In this document: positions 1 to 13,700 of the stretch, one piece after another
Layout of the letters: each line of letters starts with the position of its first letter
Numbering within the stretch: the stretch's first letter is position 1
Assembly (NCBI RefSeq): GCF_032062135.1
Contig: NC_092859.1
Location: 105,902,471 to 105,966,470, forward strand
From: Pyxicephalus adspersus
Taxonomy: Eukaryota; Chordata; Amphibia; Anura; Pyxicephalidae
Direction: 5' to 3'
Length of the DNA stretch: 64,000 nucleotides
Translations under genes and position numbers: made by a program
Notes under the pieces: generated by a model
The model's database searches: none
Seen by the model: the letters and a program-made list of their open reading frames with translations, nothing else
What the model was told of the DNA's origin: nothing

Positions 1-150
1 ATTAGCTGTTTGTCAGTAAAAAGTGTGAACATTGAAGAAAGATGATAAAAACAATTATGTAAATTATAAATAAAATGCTACAACATCATTTAAGTATTCT
101 AGTTCAGGTGGTATAAGCTAAGGTCTATCTATAAGTCTAACCCAACAAAC
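1..150 (-). other. PCLO intron (partial)
   Basis: AT-rich sequence downstream of the C2A exon donor. No coding or repeat signal is seen. Confidence 0.7.
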
Positions 151-244
151 CTGCTCAATGGAGATATTCTTGTAAATCACAGTCTGATTCCATTCTGGGT
201 TTAAACTTTTCTGTACATGTTTTGTTCTTCTTTTATATTCAGCA
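151..244 (-). CDS. PCLO: PCLO exon: middle of the C2A domain
   Basis: A 94-nt exon, phase 2 to 0, with acceptor CTTTTTCAG|TGCTGA and donor GAGCAG|GTTTGT. It encodes [20 protein letters not shown] and then [11 protein letters not shown], the polybasic strand and the conserved SLNPEWNQT turn typical of synaptotagmin-like C2 domains. The next exon, with calcium loop 3, lies before the start of the window. Confidence 0.96.
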
Positions 245-3200
245 CTGAAAAAGAAATAAAGGAAATAAGATCATAATTGAAAAAGGAAAGATAACATCTT
301 ATTAACTGTGGGAAGCAGTTGATTATTTCTTAAACAAACCTAATTTCCCATTTCAAGATGTAATAGCTATAATGCCATAGCCATTTTTTTTCACAATATG
401 CTCGAAAAAAAAATGTTTGTGGATTATTAATCTCTGTGGTTATGGTGCATAGATCTTTATAAAATGGAGGTCAGTTTCTTATCTTCATTAGGGGACTAAT
501 AAAAAAGTTGCCCTAAAGCTAAACTCCAAACTTTTATTCTTACAGTTGTACAAGCTCTGCACTGAAATTGCTATGTTTGATTTTATTGAAAACTGATCTT
601 TTTAGAATTTTACTTGCTTTAGCTAAACTGTCCCTGGTGCACTCTTTGAAAACATTTTACATGTTGGCATCACATGAGTGTGTTTCCTAGTAAGTTCTAC
701 AGTTTTAAGGAAGCTGTGCACATCCCCTCCAGCCATAACCTGCTTGCATTACATAATCAAAAGCAAGGAGACCCATTGATGACATCACCTTGCCTAAAAT
801 ACGGTATTTCATAAAATCATAAATGCTTGGTTTAATAATTTCATTAGTGTGCTGCTGAAAGTAAAAGGGAGGTATCAACAGGTGGAATTTTAAATGTAAT
901 AACCATAATGCACCTTTGACTTTTATATGGGAAAGCAGAGAAAGGTGTAGGGGCTCCTAAGTGTTATTCTTGCTAATAGAGCTCCACAGGTGATTGTATA
1001 AGCTTTACTAGAGGTAGTAAGGAAGTTAACATTCAGGGCAATTTACTCTAGGAAATCAAATACTTACTAGGTCATTTAATTTTAAAAAAAACCTATTTAT
1101 TGTTAACCCAGCTGGGCTGAATTATTAATCATCCTATGTAATTACAAAACAGTAGTCTTAATGGGGAGGCACAAATAGTTATTGTTAAACTTTTTTTGTC
1201 AATAAAAACCATTTGAGTTGTAACTAGACTGCAGTTAAACTAGTCTGCATCAACACTGCATCAGTCAATTTCAAGTTCCTGGTATAAAATAGAATAAACC
1301 ACTTGTACATTTTGATCTTTTTTGTACAGTGATACATAAGAGTTGATTTACTAAAGGAGTTTAGGTTGTTCCCTTAGCAAAGAGTTTTATCACTGTACAA
1401 GGGAATTTTCACTTTGCTTCATGAATGTAGTGAAATTCATTTTGCAAAATATGATAATGTGTTGCTGTCCAAACAAAGTAGAAAGGAAATTATAATGACT
1501 TTACAAGCTGTTACCAATAACGCCAACAATGTTCTTTCTTCATTGAAAGTTTGATCACTCAAAAAAACCCTAGGATTATATTAGTAAATATTCAAACTCT
1601 ACCTGGCATTCTGGACAACCATCACTTGGCTGCAACGACCCAGTACCGAGAAACAGTGCATTCATTACACAAAGATGTGAAAGCACAGGGAGCAACCAAG
1701 ATAAAACAGAAGATACACATGAAAGACATAACACAAAGATTAAATGCATTCATTATTTTTGACAATACAAAAATTGCCCGCAGCACATTGATCAGAAATG
1801 TGCTACAGGCACAAACAATCCACTGAAAAAAGTCAAAGCCAACACACAACAAACAAAAGCAAAATTACACTTTACAATCCAATCCCATAACCAGCCAATA
1901 CTGTACATGCATTTATCACAAAACAATAACAATAATGAAAAATATATTTCTGGTAATTATTGCATCACACAATTGAGGTTTAAAAAAAGATCACAATTTA
2001 ACATTTAAAAGCACTTTTTGTACACCCTATGGTACATAAATATAATGTGCAATGACAAATAGTGGACCATCTCCAGAAAATATTAACCCAAAAATATCAG
2101 AAAAAATAGATTTTGCTTTAATAGTTCTTATTGAATCACAGGATACAAAGTTCACAACATTTTGTGATATTGTATATTTTAAAGACAATATAAAAAAATT
2201 AATGTGCACAAAATAACATTGAAACAAAGGTAAAGTAGAGCTATTGGAAATACTTACCCCAACCTGCTCGTGAAAAATAGAATATTAAATATAGTAGGGC
2301 ACTAATATTAAACAGATCAGAATAGAATCTGATTCCAGCTTTTTGTTAATCTCCGTGTTACACCTATCTCTAATTTAAGCAGAGTTTACTGGCTAAAAAT
2401 AACATTTTTTCCTCCATCTTGCCCATGCATGGATAAATTGTAGCAAACTGTATTTAATATTGCTCTCATGTACATATTGTGATCTCTGAAATTACAATTG
2501 TCTGCATTTTAACAGACCACTGATGTTGATTGTTAATTTGTCAAAGCAAATGCCTGTATAATTGGTTTTGTTCATCTTACCCTCTTCCTGGAAGAAGATA
2601 TACTTTCACAAAAGGGTCTGAATAACCATTGTTATCTCTGGGAACAAGATTCCTTGCTTGAAGTATATGGATTATGAGATTACCAAGATGTTTATCATAA
2701 TTAACCTGAAGCTATAAAGAAAAGAAAAGACAATGGTATTGTGAAAAAAATCCAAATGCATAACATCTTACCATTTTATATTAGCATTGCTGTTTTTCAG
2801 CAAGTAAGTTATTTCATATGAGAAGACAGAGCAAGGGTATGTGTACATTTGATTTTACCCAACCCCTGTGTATGTCCCATAGACTTGTTTTACGAGAATT
2901 AGCCAGCTCAGGCCTTTTGAAGAATCCAGCACAGAGCCCATGACTGAATTGATGAGTATATTCTCAGAACAATTTGATATAGGTAGAGATTATATTTTTC
3001 ATGCCTCTAAATGTTAGAGGTAGTCTTTGAAGACGGTAAGTTAAATCACTCCCCTCAATTCAAAACTAAGCTATACTGTACATTCTGAACAAGTATGCAT
3101 TACATTTAGATGCTATTATTTTTATTCTTGGTTGAATGAGCCTCATTTAGAATTTGCAATGTAATAGAATAGTAGAACAAAGGATGTAGAAACACAAATC

Positions 3201-6200
3201 CCTGCATATTATTGAAATGTTTAATTCCATTCTCAAAAGTAAGAAGACAAAACAAGAAAATAGGATATAAATGGGGTTTTAGATACCTGAATGTCGCCAG
3301 TAATTGGATGCGAGTGTGTTTTTTTATCTTCAGTGGACTGAAAAAAAAAATACAATAGTTTTTCTTAGCATACTTTATTTTTGAATGTAATTCTATCCCA
3401 ATAAGTAGTCAGTTGGTGTCTTTCAAACACTACAGATTTCTTTGATGGCATAAAAGTAAATGATCTGTTGCAAAGACAATTTCTCCTGTCCGGCATCATG
3501 ATCGTAGTAGCTAAACTGCCAGAAGGAACCTGTTTGACATTACCTAGCTTTGCACAGAAAGTCACTGACTTTGACAACAGTTTATTTCAGTAAAAGAAAA
3601 AAGAATAAAGATTACAGAGGAAACAGACTGATCCTGTATACTTTGTGTGGGCAACTGCCAGTCCTCTTTCTTTCTGCTTCTGATTTTAGCCCTGTTATCT
3701 TTGTCAGAGCTGTGCCCGTACTACAGGTTGCCACACAGAAATGTGCAAGTGTGCCTTTGATGTCATCAAATGAATAGTTTAAGTCTGTGTCTGGGAAAGA
3801 CTTTTTCAGCCTCTGTCAGGTTATTTCTGCATGTCAGCAATTAGATTCCTATGGCTTCACTGACTACTGCCCTGGTAGTTCAACTTGGAAAAATAAACCT
3901 TCTTGCAAGGTACTCCTTGGACTACATGCCATTAGGGAGGTTGACACAGGAAAAAAATAGGTACACAAAAATCAATAAAGTTTAAGAGCTTATTTATTGT
4001 TATGCATAATAAATAAGTTCATCAAAGCAGCAAGATCTGCAAAAGTCTAAAAAGTTCAGTGTTATTTGACCTGTATACTTTTGAAAAAAATGTCATGAAT
4101 GGTTCAGTGGCTTGCACTCTTCTCTTTGCAGCACTAGGGTCTCAGGTCTGTGTCTTGGCCAGGACACTATCTGCGTGGAGTTTGTATGTTCTCCCTGTGT
4201 TTGTGTGAGTTTCCCCTGGACACTCTGATTTCTTCCCACATCCCAATAACATGGGATTAGGTGAATTGACTCCCTTAAAATTGATTTTAGACTGTGTTAA
4301 TAACAAATGACTAACGGTTGTTAAATTGGGAGACCTTCTGAGGGACAGCTAGTGAAATGGTTATGAGGCTGCATAATATATTGGTGCAATATAAATACAA
4401 GATAATAACAATAACATAACAAACTTTATTTACAGGTATAAGGAGTATAATTTGTTGAAGCATGCTGAACTGAGCCCAGAGTTCTTGCCAGATCACCGTC
4501 GAACAGACCAATTGATTTTTTTACATCAGTTGGGGAGCCTTTGTCAGCTTCTGGTAGGTTCTTCCTGTAGTTTAGCAATTACGTCCTCATGGCTCCTCTA
4601 ACTACACTAACAATATTGTTGAACTGTGTCCTGACCATAGCTCCCCCTTGGAGTTCTGTCATAATTCCCTTTTCCCACAGTCCAATAAGCATAACCATTG
4701 TAACCCAGTGCAATATCAGTTATAGAGGAAGGGAAGCAGGTTGCAGAAATTTAATATAAATTATGAATTCTACAGCATGCAACAAATTCTGCTTAAGATC
4801 ATTTCTATATGCCTGACTACTCTGCTTAGTGAACATGTAAAGTGTTGTGAAATACTTTTATCTGGTGTTACATTAGTTAGGTAAAAAAAAAATCTGTAGC
4901 AGTAATTTTTAACTACAACTTTAACTGTTGGAATGTTAAATGTCATTGGAAATTATCTGCCTAAACAGAATATTTTTTCAGCTATAGAATTAAACTTCAT
5001 CATTAAGTAAACATGATTTCAGTAAAGGTTTGTTTTGGGATTGTGTTTCGAGTACTTGTACAATCTGATAACAGTTTGCAGAATGCATTGTGGAAGCACC
5101 CAATTCAATCCTTTATCAAATAGTTTTTTTTTGGATATTGCTAGCATTTTATAAGTAACTACTTTTGAGTATGTGTGATAGTATTTAATAGATTTGTTAG
5201 ATTATATCTACCTTTTCTTGTTTTCCATATTTAGAAATATAGAACATTTAGGGACCTTTGAGCAAATATTTACCTTACTGCTGTGTCGTTTCTTGCTCAC
5301 CGAGGGGGAGCCAGGCTGGCCAGGGCTAGGTACTGCACTGGAGGCTGTTGATGTGGTTCCAGAATGTATATATGATCCTTTCTCTAATGCAGAAGACACA
5401 CCAGAAGGTGTTTGCTGCTGGGAAACCTTCTGGAGTTCAGCTGCTAACTGTTTTGGATCCACTCCAGGTGACTTTGTTTTCTCCACTGTAATTATTTACA
5501 GAAGAAATAAGGACCACATAGAAATAGAATTTTGCATTATGACATTCAGGTCATTTAACTTCTAGATCATAACTCTTTTAGTCCCACATTAAATGGCTTA
5601 TAGGATAAAAGTATTGCTTGCATCAGTTGGAATAGATGACTGCCTGTAAGTCTAAGGCTAAATTCTTAGTATTTTTTTCAAAGCTGCAGTTAACCACATT
5701 TAGCCTCTTCCTAAAAAATACATAATTCACCGTATTAACTGTGAACTGAGGAGGATACATTATATAAAATGGCACCTAAAGAAAAAAGTGATTTAAATTT
5801 AGCTAAAAGTGTAAAAGCACTGCGCAGAATTGGCTTAGTCTAATTAGGAGTCATAAAGCTCCTTCGAAGCAAGAGGATGTAAGAAATCCTCTTTGCATAC
5901 TAACATTCACTAAATCAAAGTACTGTACAAAGTGAGGTCTCCAAATTTTCTAATTCTGCTTTATTAAATTAAACCAATATGCACTTTATTACATCCAGCA
6001 TACATACTGCTATAAACTACTGACATTATAGTTTTAAAAATAGACTCTTGGTTAAAAACTACAAATTTATGTTACCAAGCTTTCATGTTCATCACAACAT
6101 TATTCATGTTGCTAGGACAATGCACGATAAAGTTACTTCTAAATTAAATAAAGACATATTTTAAAAGCCCACTTTTTGATTTAGGGCAATTATATGAAAC

Positions 6201-9200
6201 AATGCAAACAAATAAAACATTTATGTAATAGTGGGTAATAATAAAGTGATAAATAGGAAAGAAGAAGTATAAAAAAGTCCCAATTAGTGTTAATAATGGG
6301 TTAAATAAAAACTTTTTACTTTAAAAGTTTACAGAAAACCTGTTTTATGCACTCATAGGGCTGTATAAGGGTAAAAAGCTTACAGTTACACTAAATAATT
6401 GCTGCGGATTGCTGTTGCTGTGATCATACAGGCAGGATCTGCTATGTTGAGTTCCAAAGCCATTAGCCCTGATTTATTAAAGCTCTCCAAGGCTGGGAGG
6501 ATACACTTTCACAGTGAAGCTGGGTGATCCAGCAAACCTGGAATAGATCTGGTCCAGGATTCAAAACATTTGCTAACAAATAGCAAATGACTTTCAGGAA
6601 ATCCATTCCAGGTTTGCTGGATCACCAAACTTTACTGGTGAAAGTGTATCCTATAAAACAAGCCCATTGTGTCAGGATGACATTCAGTATTTTCAAAGTA
6701 ATTAAATCATTAGTTTCTTTGTAGGACTGTAGTCTACCACTGTAGTCTGGACTGGAGTGCAGGTATGCTTTAAATATCCATTCATAAAGGGTGGAATTTA
6801 AAACAAATGAAGGTTACCAATTCTCTTGCAACACAAACTGGGGCCTGAATGTCAAAATTACAGCCACTCACAATAGATTCTAACACCACTGGATTTGCAG
6901 CAGTGGAAGGAAAACCAGGTACCAAGGTACTTTCATAAAGTTTTTGGGGGGGCAGTACATAAGGGTGCTGAGAAGTTCCTGGCTTTGCCCCCCTCCAGAT
7001 GAAATAGAAAAATGAGTTTGGGGGCATATGATAGCCTAATATATCTTAGTGTGTAACTGTGCAAATATCAGGTCTTTGCGAATCTTAAAACTGTTTTTTC
7101 TTTTAGTTTGAAGCTGTGATTGCAGAGGCACAAGCAAGTTTCATGTCGTTGGAGTTACGGGCTGTCATGAAGTTTTTTGTTTCTCCAGGGAAAGTCAGCA
7201 ATGGACGTTTTCACTGAGATGTCACAAGCACTGGGGGAGAATTGTTCTTCCTACAGCACTGTCAAAACCTGGATATCTCGTTTCAAGACTGGGCATTTCA
7301 CCATTGAAGATGAGCCCCGCAGTGGGCGCCCCCCCAACCACAACTGACCGGGCAACCTGTGATGGTGTCCATGGACTGATTATTGGGGACCGCAAAAAAG
7401 ATACCTGACATCTCATGGGAGCGTGTTGGGTTTGTTATCACCACTATTCCAGACATGCACAAGCTTTCAGCGAAGTGGGTGCCAAAATGTTTGAACAGTG
7501 ATCAGAAGAAGGAACGAGTTGAAGCATCCAAAGCCGTTTTGGCCCATTTTGAAGCTGCAAATGACTTTTTGCTAGGTTAGTGACTGAGGATGAAACCTGA
7601 CTCCACATCCATGATCCTGAAACCAAGGAACAGTCAAAGGAATGGCGGCACAGCAGGTCCCCGTGACCAAAGTAGTTCCGAACCCAGAAATCGGCCAAAA
7701 AAGTCATGGCTTCTTTTTTTTGGGACAAAGACGGTATCCTGTTGGTGGTCCCCAGTATTATGCTAACCTCCTGGACCAGCTGAAGGAGGAAATTAATTTG
7801 AAACGCCGTGGAAAGATGACTAAAGGGATCCTTTTTTTGCAGGACTTTTGCACCTGCGCACACGTCCAATGTTGTGGCTGCCAAATTGAACACCCTGGGT
7901 TTCCAAATGGTCCACTATCCCCCCTACTCACCTGACCTTGCCCCTTCAGACTGTTTCTGGGGCAACGTTTTGAGGACATTTCTGACGTCAAAGATGCTGC
8001 AGAGAGCTAGTTTGCGGCTCAAACAAAGGACTTTTATTTGAACGGTCTAGAAAAGCTGCAACTATGCTGTAGTAAGTGCATCAGTCGCGGGGGGAATATG
8101 TTCAATAAATGTGTTATTTCATAACTCTGGCTCTCTTCTTTTTGGGCAAAGCCAGGAACTTCTCAGCACCCCCTCATACTTGGTACATCCAAAGTTCATA
8201 AATAGTTATTGACGAGTTAATAAACAGGATGGATCAAATACTCAAATACTTACTTTAACTACTATGAATTTCAAATTGCAAAATACATATGTGACTTACT
8301 AGCTCTTCCTGGTTCATGCAACTCTGAGTTCTGAGGAGTTTCAGAATTCGATAGCATGTTGATATCCCTGAGAGAAAAGGGAAAACAACTTGAGAATTAA
8401 ATACAATTTACAGTTACAGTTCAGCTTCTCTTGGGCTTTATATTACTTATGTTGCATTGAGAGGCTAAATGTAGACAAATGTTTTAGTTCAGCAACAATA
8501 TGACTCTCCATATTCCACTTCCACCTGTCCCTGTACCTATCAGTATTGCATGGATAGGATGAGCTTGAAGATAAAGATTGTGTTGTAATGAAGGCTTAGT
8601 GAAGAAGGTTCTTCATGATAGTGGCTTGGTAAATACGGTGATATTGATTCTGATTCTACTGTGTTTTTTTCTTAGCAGTGTAACAAGAAAACCTGCAGTG
8701 GTGTCCTTCAATGTCATAATGTGTCAGTTTCATGGCTACTAATCCAGAAAAAGGTTTGTTTTCGATTTCTGAAAATATGAGTGTTTAGCTTCTTTTGGCA
8801 CAAATCATTGGTTCAGTATACAAATGTTCAACACACAATATACAATTTTCCTTTTTATAAACCTGAAAATGTAATAAAAACTGAAACTGAACCTCGGTGT
8901 TGGCCTTTACCCTAAGCTTTAGTCTAGGCCAGTGTTTCTCAAACTTTTTAACATGGGGGAACCCTTGAAGTAACTTTTAGTTCTTCAGGGAACCCCTGCT
9001 ATATCCACAGCTCACAGTACATTAGTGGTGATCAGTAGGAAGAATGCATTTTACATTGTTGGCCCATGGGAAGAATGTCACCCTTATAGATAGCCAAAAA
9101 GATTTTTGCCATCAATTAAACTGACCCGAGAGATACAAACTGCTCATGAACCCCAAGCAAACGCTGGAGGAACCCTATGGTGAACTATGAAAAACACTGG

Positions 9201-10676
9201 TCTAGGCTTTAACAGAAATCTTAAACCTTGGACAAAATGCATGATATCACTGTTGAAATTACTATTTAAAAAAAGTAATAAATACCATCAGGATACTATT
9301 AGAAAATATTATTTCATTGAAGATGGAGCCAGTGGACCTACTTTTTTCTTACCTAAGTTATCAGTTGAAAGTTTGTTTTATTTTTTTATATGCCTAGCTA
9401 CAATACATGTGAATATATAAATCATTTATGACTTTTTTTTAATGATGGCTGTACATTGCATTTCTAATTTTCAATCAATTCACTTGTGAAGAAGCTCTGT
9501 GTTCTTCTGTTTTCATATTAAGCCACACACTCACACTTCCCATCATCAACTTTGTTCATGTATCAAATCTTGATGGTTGGCTTGTTTCCTTACCACTGCT
9601 GCAGTATAATACTCGTATCTTTTAAAACATGTGTGCATGGTACAAATCATATGTCTGCTTGCCTTTCTTCAGGATTCACATATAATAATCCAAGTTAATT
9701 CCTATCGGATAACACTAATATGAAAGAGAGAACTGATTTTAGGTGAACGATGTTTGTCTCATCCAGTTACTGTAGGTATTATTACGGGGGGTTATAGACA
9801 AGGGAGAAATGACGGGACAACTGTGAAGAAGGGGGTCAACCCTGTGTGAGTTGTGAGTAACAGCCTGGGTCCATGAGGTGGAGTAGGGCCCTACCAGGGC
9901 CTTTGGCTGCACTTCTTGGGATCCCCCTGAGGATCTACTGCAGGGCCTAAGAAGGGCATACTCGGAACTTTCCTAAACTGGACAGTTTTTATGTGTTTTG
10001 GGAACCCTGGAAGTTAGGGCATCATAAGCTGGCCTCCCAACAGAAGATGATACAGATGGGGGGGGGGGCATCAGAGCTTTGTCATCCTAGGAGACAGTCC
10101 AGGTATTGGTATGTTATTTTTTGAGTATGCTGAACCCTTTCCTTTTTCTCCCATATTTTACAAGATTTTAATGAAACATGTAGATCTCAAAAGTGACTGA
10201 ACCTGTTTAATCTTTGTGCCATCAATGAAGAACCCATACCAGCAGCTCTCTAGGAGGTGTACTATACCAAGCTTATATAATTACAAATACTGTATATATC
10301 AGGATCAAAAATCAAGTCTGCATATTTTAAAAGAGGCTTAAGTCTTATGTCATACTGAATTCAGTGTGCAAATAAATAATGTTTATGAGTTTATATTGCT
10401 CTTAAAAGGTATGTTTCATTAATGTAACCTAATGTAACCTTTGTAATGATCTAGTATTCACATGACCAAAAGCAAGCTTAAGAACTAGAACAAAGGAAGA
10501 TGAAGACAAACTCACAGTCTTACACATATTTCCACTTCCCCACTTGACTGACTAATGATACTTTGCACTTCTTCATATGTCTTTGCAGTTAATGGGAAAC
10601 CATTCCATTCTAAAATTTGCATTCCTGGAAAAAATAGTAAGATATTGTTAATAAATGAAACATATGTATATCAATA

Positions 10677-10732
<56 letters not shown>

Positions 10733-13700
10733 TTTTCTATTTTCTTTGTGGCGCTCATATAGATCCACATAATATACTATTAATGTGCAGATCTATGAAT
10801 AATAAAAATGTAATAACTGACAGATGCCCACATGATCACCAAACATATGTAGTCAGACGATCAAATATTCAAATATATACAATAAAACTACAGTAATATT
10901 GCAGTATGGTAGAAGATACATCTTAACTACAAACTTTGTTGGTAATCCAGTTATTTACAATTTATGTAAGAGTTTCTTGTATCAATGGCAAACTGCCACA
11001 CTTGGGTTAAAAAGAAAATGAGAATACACAAAACCATGTGCAAAGCACAGAATGCCAAAGCTATAAATCAGATTTATATTTGCTGCAGTCAGACTATTAA
11101 AGTAGTATATTCACCATCTGTGCATTTCAACATTTTGCACATTCCATATTGAACAATCCTATAAACTGAATAGGTTCAGTGAAGGTGCTCTAAAGTCCAA
11201 TGTGCACAAAGTGCAAGATCTGACATGCTTTTTTTCTTTCATGGCAGGTAAAATTGTATGTTAAACATCATGAGTGTGGACAATTCGTTTGCATGTCCAC
11301 TTTAAAGAGACACCATCAGCTTGTTATGAAGTGCCTCTACAAAGGACCCATAACAATATCTCCCTCCATAATATTTACCTTACCAGCACACCCCTGCTGC
11401 TTTCTACATCTGCAGCATCCCACAATACTTTACACTTCCAGTTTTGGAGTAGCATGTGACCATCTTTTCTAATAAATGATCACGTCCAGAAGTCACTCAC
11501 TAAGACCAAACATGGTACATGACCGGGGTAGTGATATCATTGTTTGCCCAGGGCAACTACATCTGTCATATTAGATTCAGCTGTAGGATTGGTGTGGAGC
11601 AGTGGTGGTGATTATGGGAAGGTTGTAGAGGTAAGCCTTTGCATAGACATTCTGCCTGGTATGAACAAGATGACAGTGTCTCTTTACGTTCATTGTTGGT
11701 AATGCCTAGCTATTCAGCTAAATGGTTATTTTTCTTTCTTGATATATTGTGCATTTATGTGCATAAGCATCGGTACAAACAATATAAATATTGTTTTGAG
11801 GTCATATTTAAGTATAAATAACAAGATAAACAATATGTTTCCTAAGTGGCTAATACATTTGATGCCATTCTCAAATCACTTACATAACTTGCTGCTTTAG
11901 GCAGCAGTGCAAACATATGCTAGGTGTACGTAAACAAAATCTAAACGGTGTATACAACATCTAGGTGATGCAAATATATTAAGCAACTGAATCTTACAAA
12001 TGTAGAATTTATACAATTGACAAAACCTATAGTGCACTATGATATAGTGTATCTTCGGTATCTGAAGGAATGTGATTTCTTAAAGTAGCTTTTTTGAAAC
12101 AATCGCAAAATTGATTGCATTAAACTACAGATTCAAACTCAAAATAAAACTGCATTTTAAATAACAGGCAGGTATAAAAATAATATATATATATATGCAT
12201 GAAAAGTAAATCTGGAAGAAAGATGCATTGTGATATTACAAAATCTATATTTTATCATTAAAAACACAGATTGTATTCATGTGCTGCTTTAAGAAGAGAT
12301 TTCACATTCTCAGTTTTCACACAGCAAGCTGAGATATTTCAATAGAGCACACAAGGAAAGTCCACTGCAAAATAATACAATCATCACTTACAAAAACTAA
12401 AATGGATCTTCGTACATGTTTTGCCGTATTCCTGTGCTGTGGCATAACAAAATCCAAAAATAGTATATTGATATCGTTGAATTAACCTGCACCACCTGCT
12501 GTAAAATAACGTCATAAAACACAGGATACAGCCCGAAAGTATAGTCTATGCAACTGAAAAGATTTGGAATCCATAAATAAATTCATTAATGAATATAAAA
12601 AGGAAGCAAATGCAATATGAAAATACAATTTTAATGTTCTGAGTGTAATCTGGGCACACATCCATTCAACAAAACAAACATATACATTCAAATGAATTAA
12701 ATTATATCTAAATCCAACCTTTTGGCCTATTTTAAATGAAGTAGAAAATGATTACAATCAGGTTTTCACCATCTGTTTGCCATTGGGAGAGTTCCACTCA
12801 CTGTATGTCTTGTAGGCATAGCAGAAAGTGAGAATAAACCTTTTTAACTGAGGGAAATCCTCTTTTGGACAGTTGTCAGCAAAATAATTGCCTCCTTAAA
12901 AGATTTCCCCTTAATTTCGGTTCTGGAGAAATCTGTCAAGTTGGATTTTCTCATCACTTACAGTCCTGTGATAGCGGTCCTCAGGGCAAGTCCATAAATA
13001 AAGAAATCAAATCTCCCGGGGACACACACAACAGTAAAAACCTGACCGTGTGTAAATAATTATCTAGGTCATAGAACAGAAAAATTGGGTATATTTATAA
13101 TGCAATGTATGTAAATGTGACATTCAACAAACATACAGTGCACGTGAATCAATTACTGCATTTAAAACGCATAAAAGAGATACACCTGAAGTGAATATTC
13201 CACAAATACCACATCCACTGCTTTATAATGATACTCCTTTAAATAATAAACAGATTAAAATGTAAGAGCCTAGGAAAAATTCAGATTCAAAAAAATCTGT
13301 AGAGAAAACACCCTCCTTAATATAAAACCTTTTTTTTTTTTTTAATTTTAATGTGAAACATCTAAACAACCTGATTGGTCAGTATGGTCAGTTTTGTAGC
13401 ATGTTATATTATATTTCATAAAAAAAATGTTTCTGAAAATAAGAGCTATTTGCAGGAGAATGAATGTGAAACCAAAACAATAGTTACAATGATCACCTAA
13501 GGATTGGGTAATGAATAGATTTCATAGAAGAAGATAACAAGCACTTCTAAACTTCTAATATCCAGCCTAATTTAGAATATTATAATTTTGCAGGCTTACT
13601 TGAGAAAGATTTATGTTCGGCTCTCTTTTTAGTTTTCTTACTTGCGTTAGCATCAAGGGTCAAAACTCACCTAAAGTTTGATAGTTGTTACCTTGTCACC

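Larger units (their letters stand above)
2712..5273 (-). other. PCLO introns around the 51-nt exon
   Basis: Intronic sequence holding a SINE-like repeat (4096-4410) and two diverged copies of another repeat (about 3800-3930 and 4535-4670). The remainder is AT-rich and unremarkable. Confidence 0.7.
5486..8299 (-). other. PCLO intron with MITE and mariner insertions
   Basis: Contains one palindromic MITE (6465-6665) and a full-length dead mariner (6958-8176). The part from 5486 to 6464 is AT-rich with no recognised content. Confidence 0.75.

Noticed and set aside
1551..1826. A 91-codon plus-strand frame
   Set aside because: It overlaps the PCLO microexon on the other strand and shows no protein similarity.
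5194..5565. A 123-codon plus-strand frame at the PDZ-C2A linker
   Set aside because: It is the antisense shadow of the PCLO exon 5274-5485.
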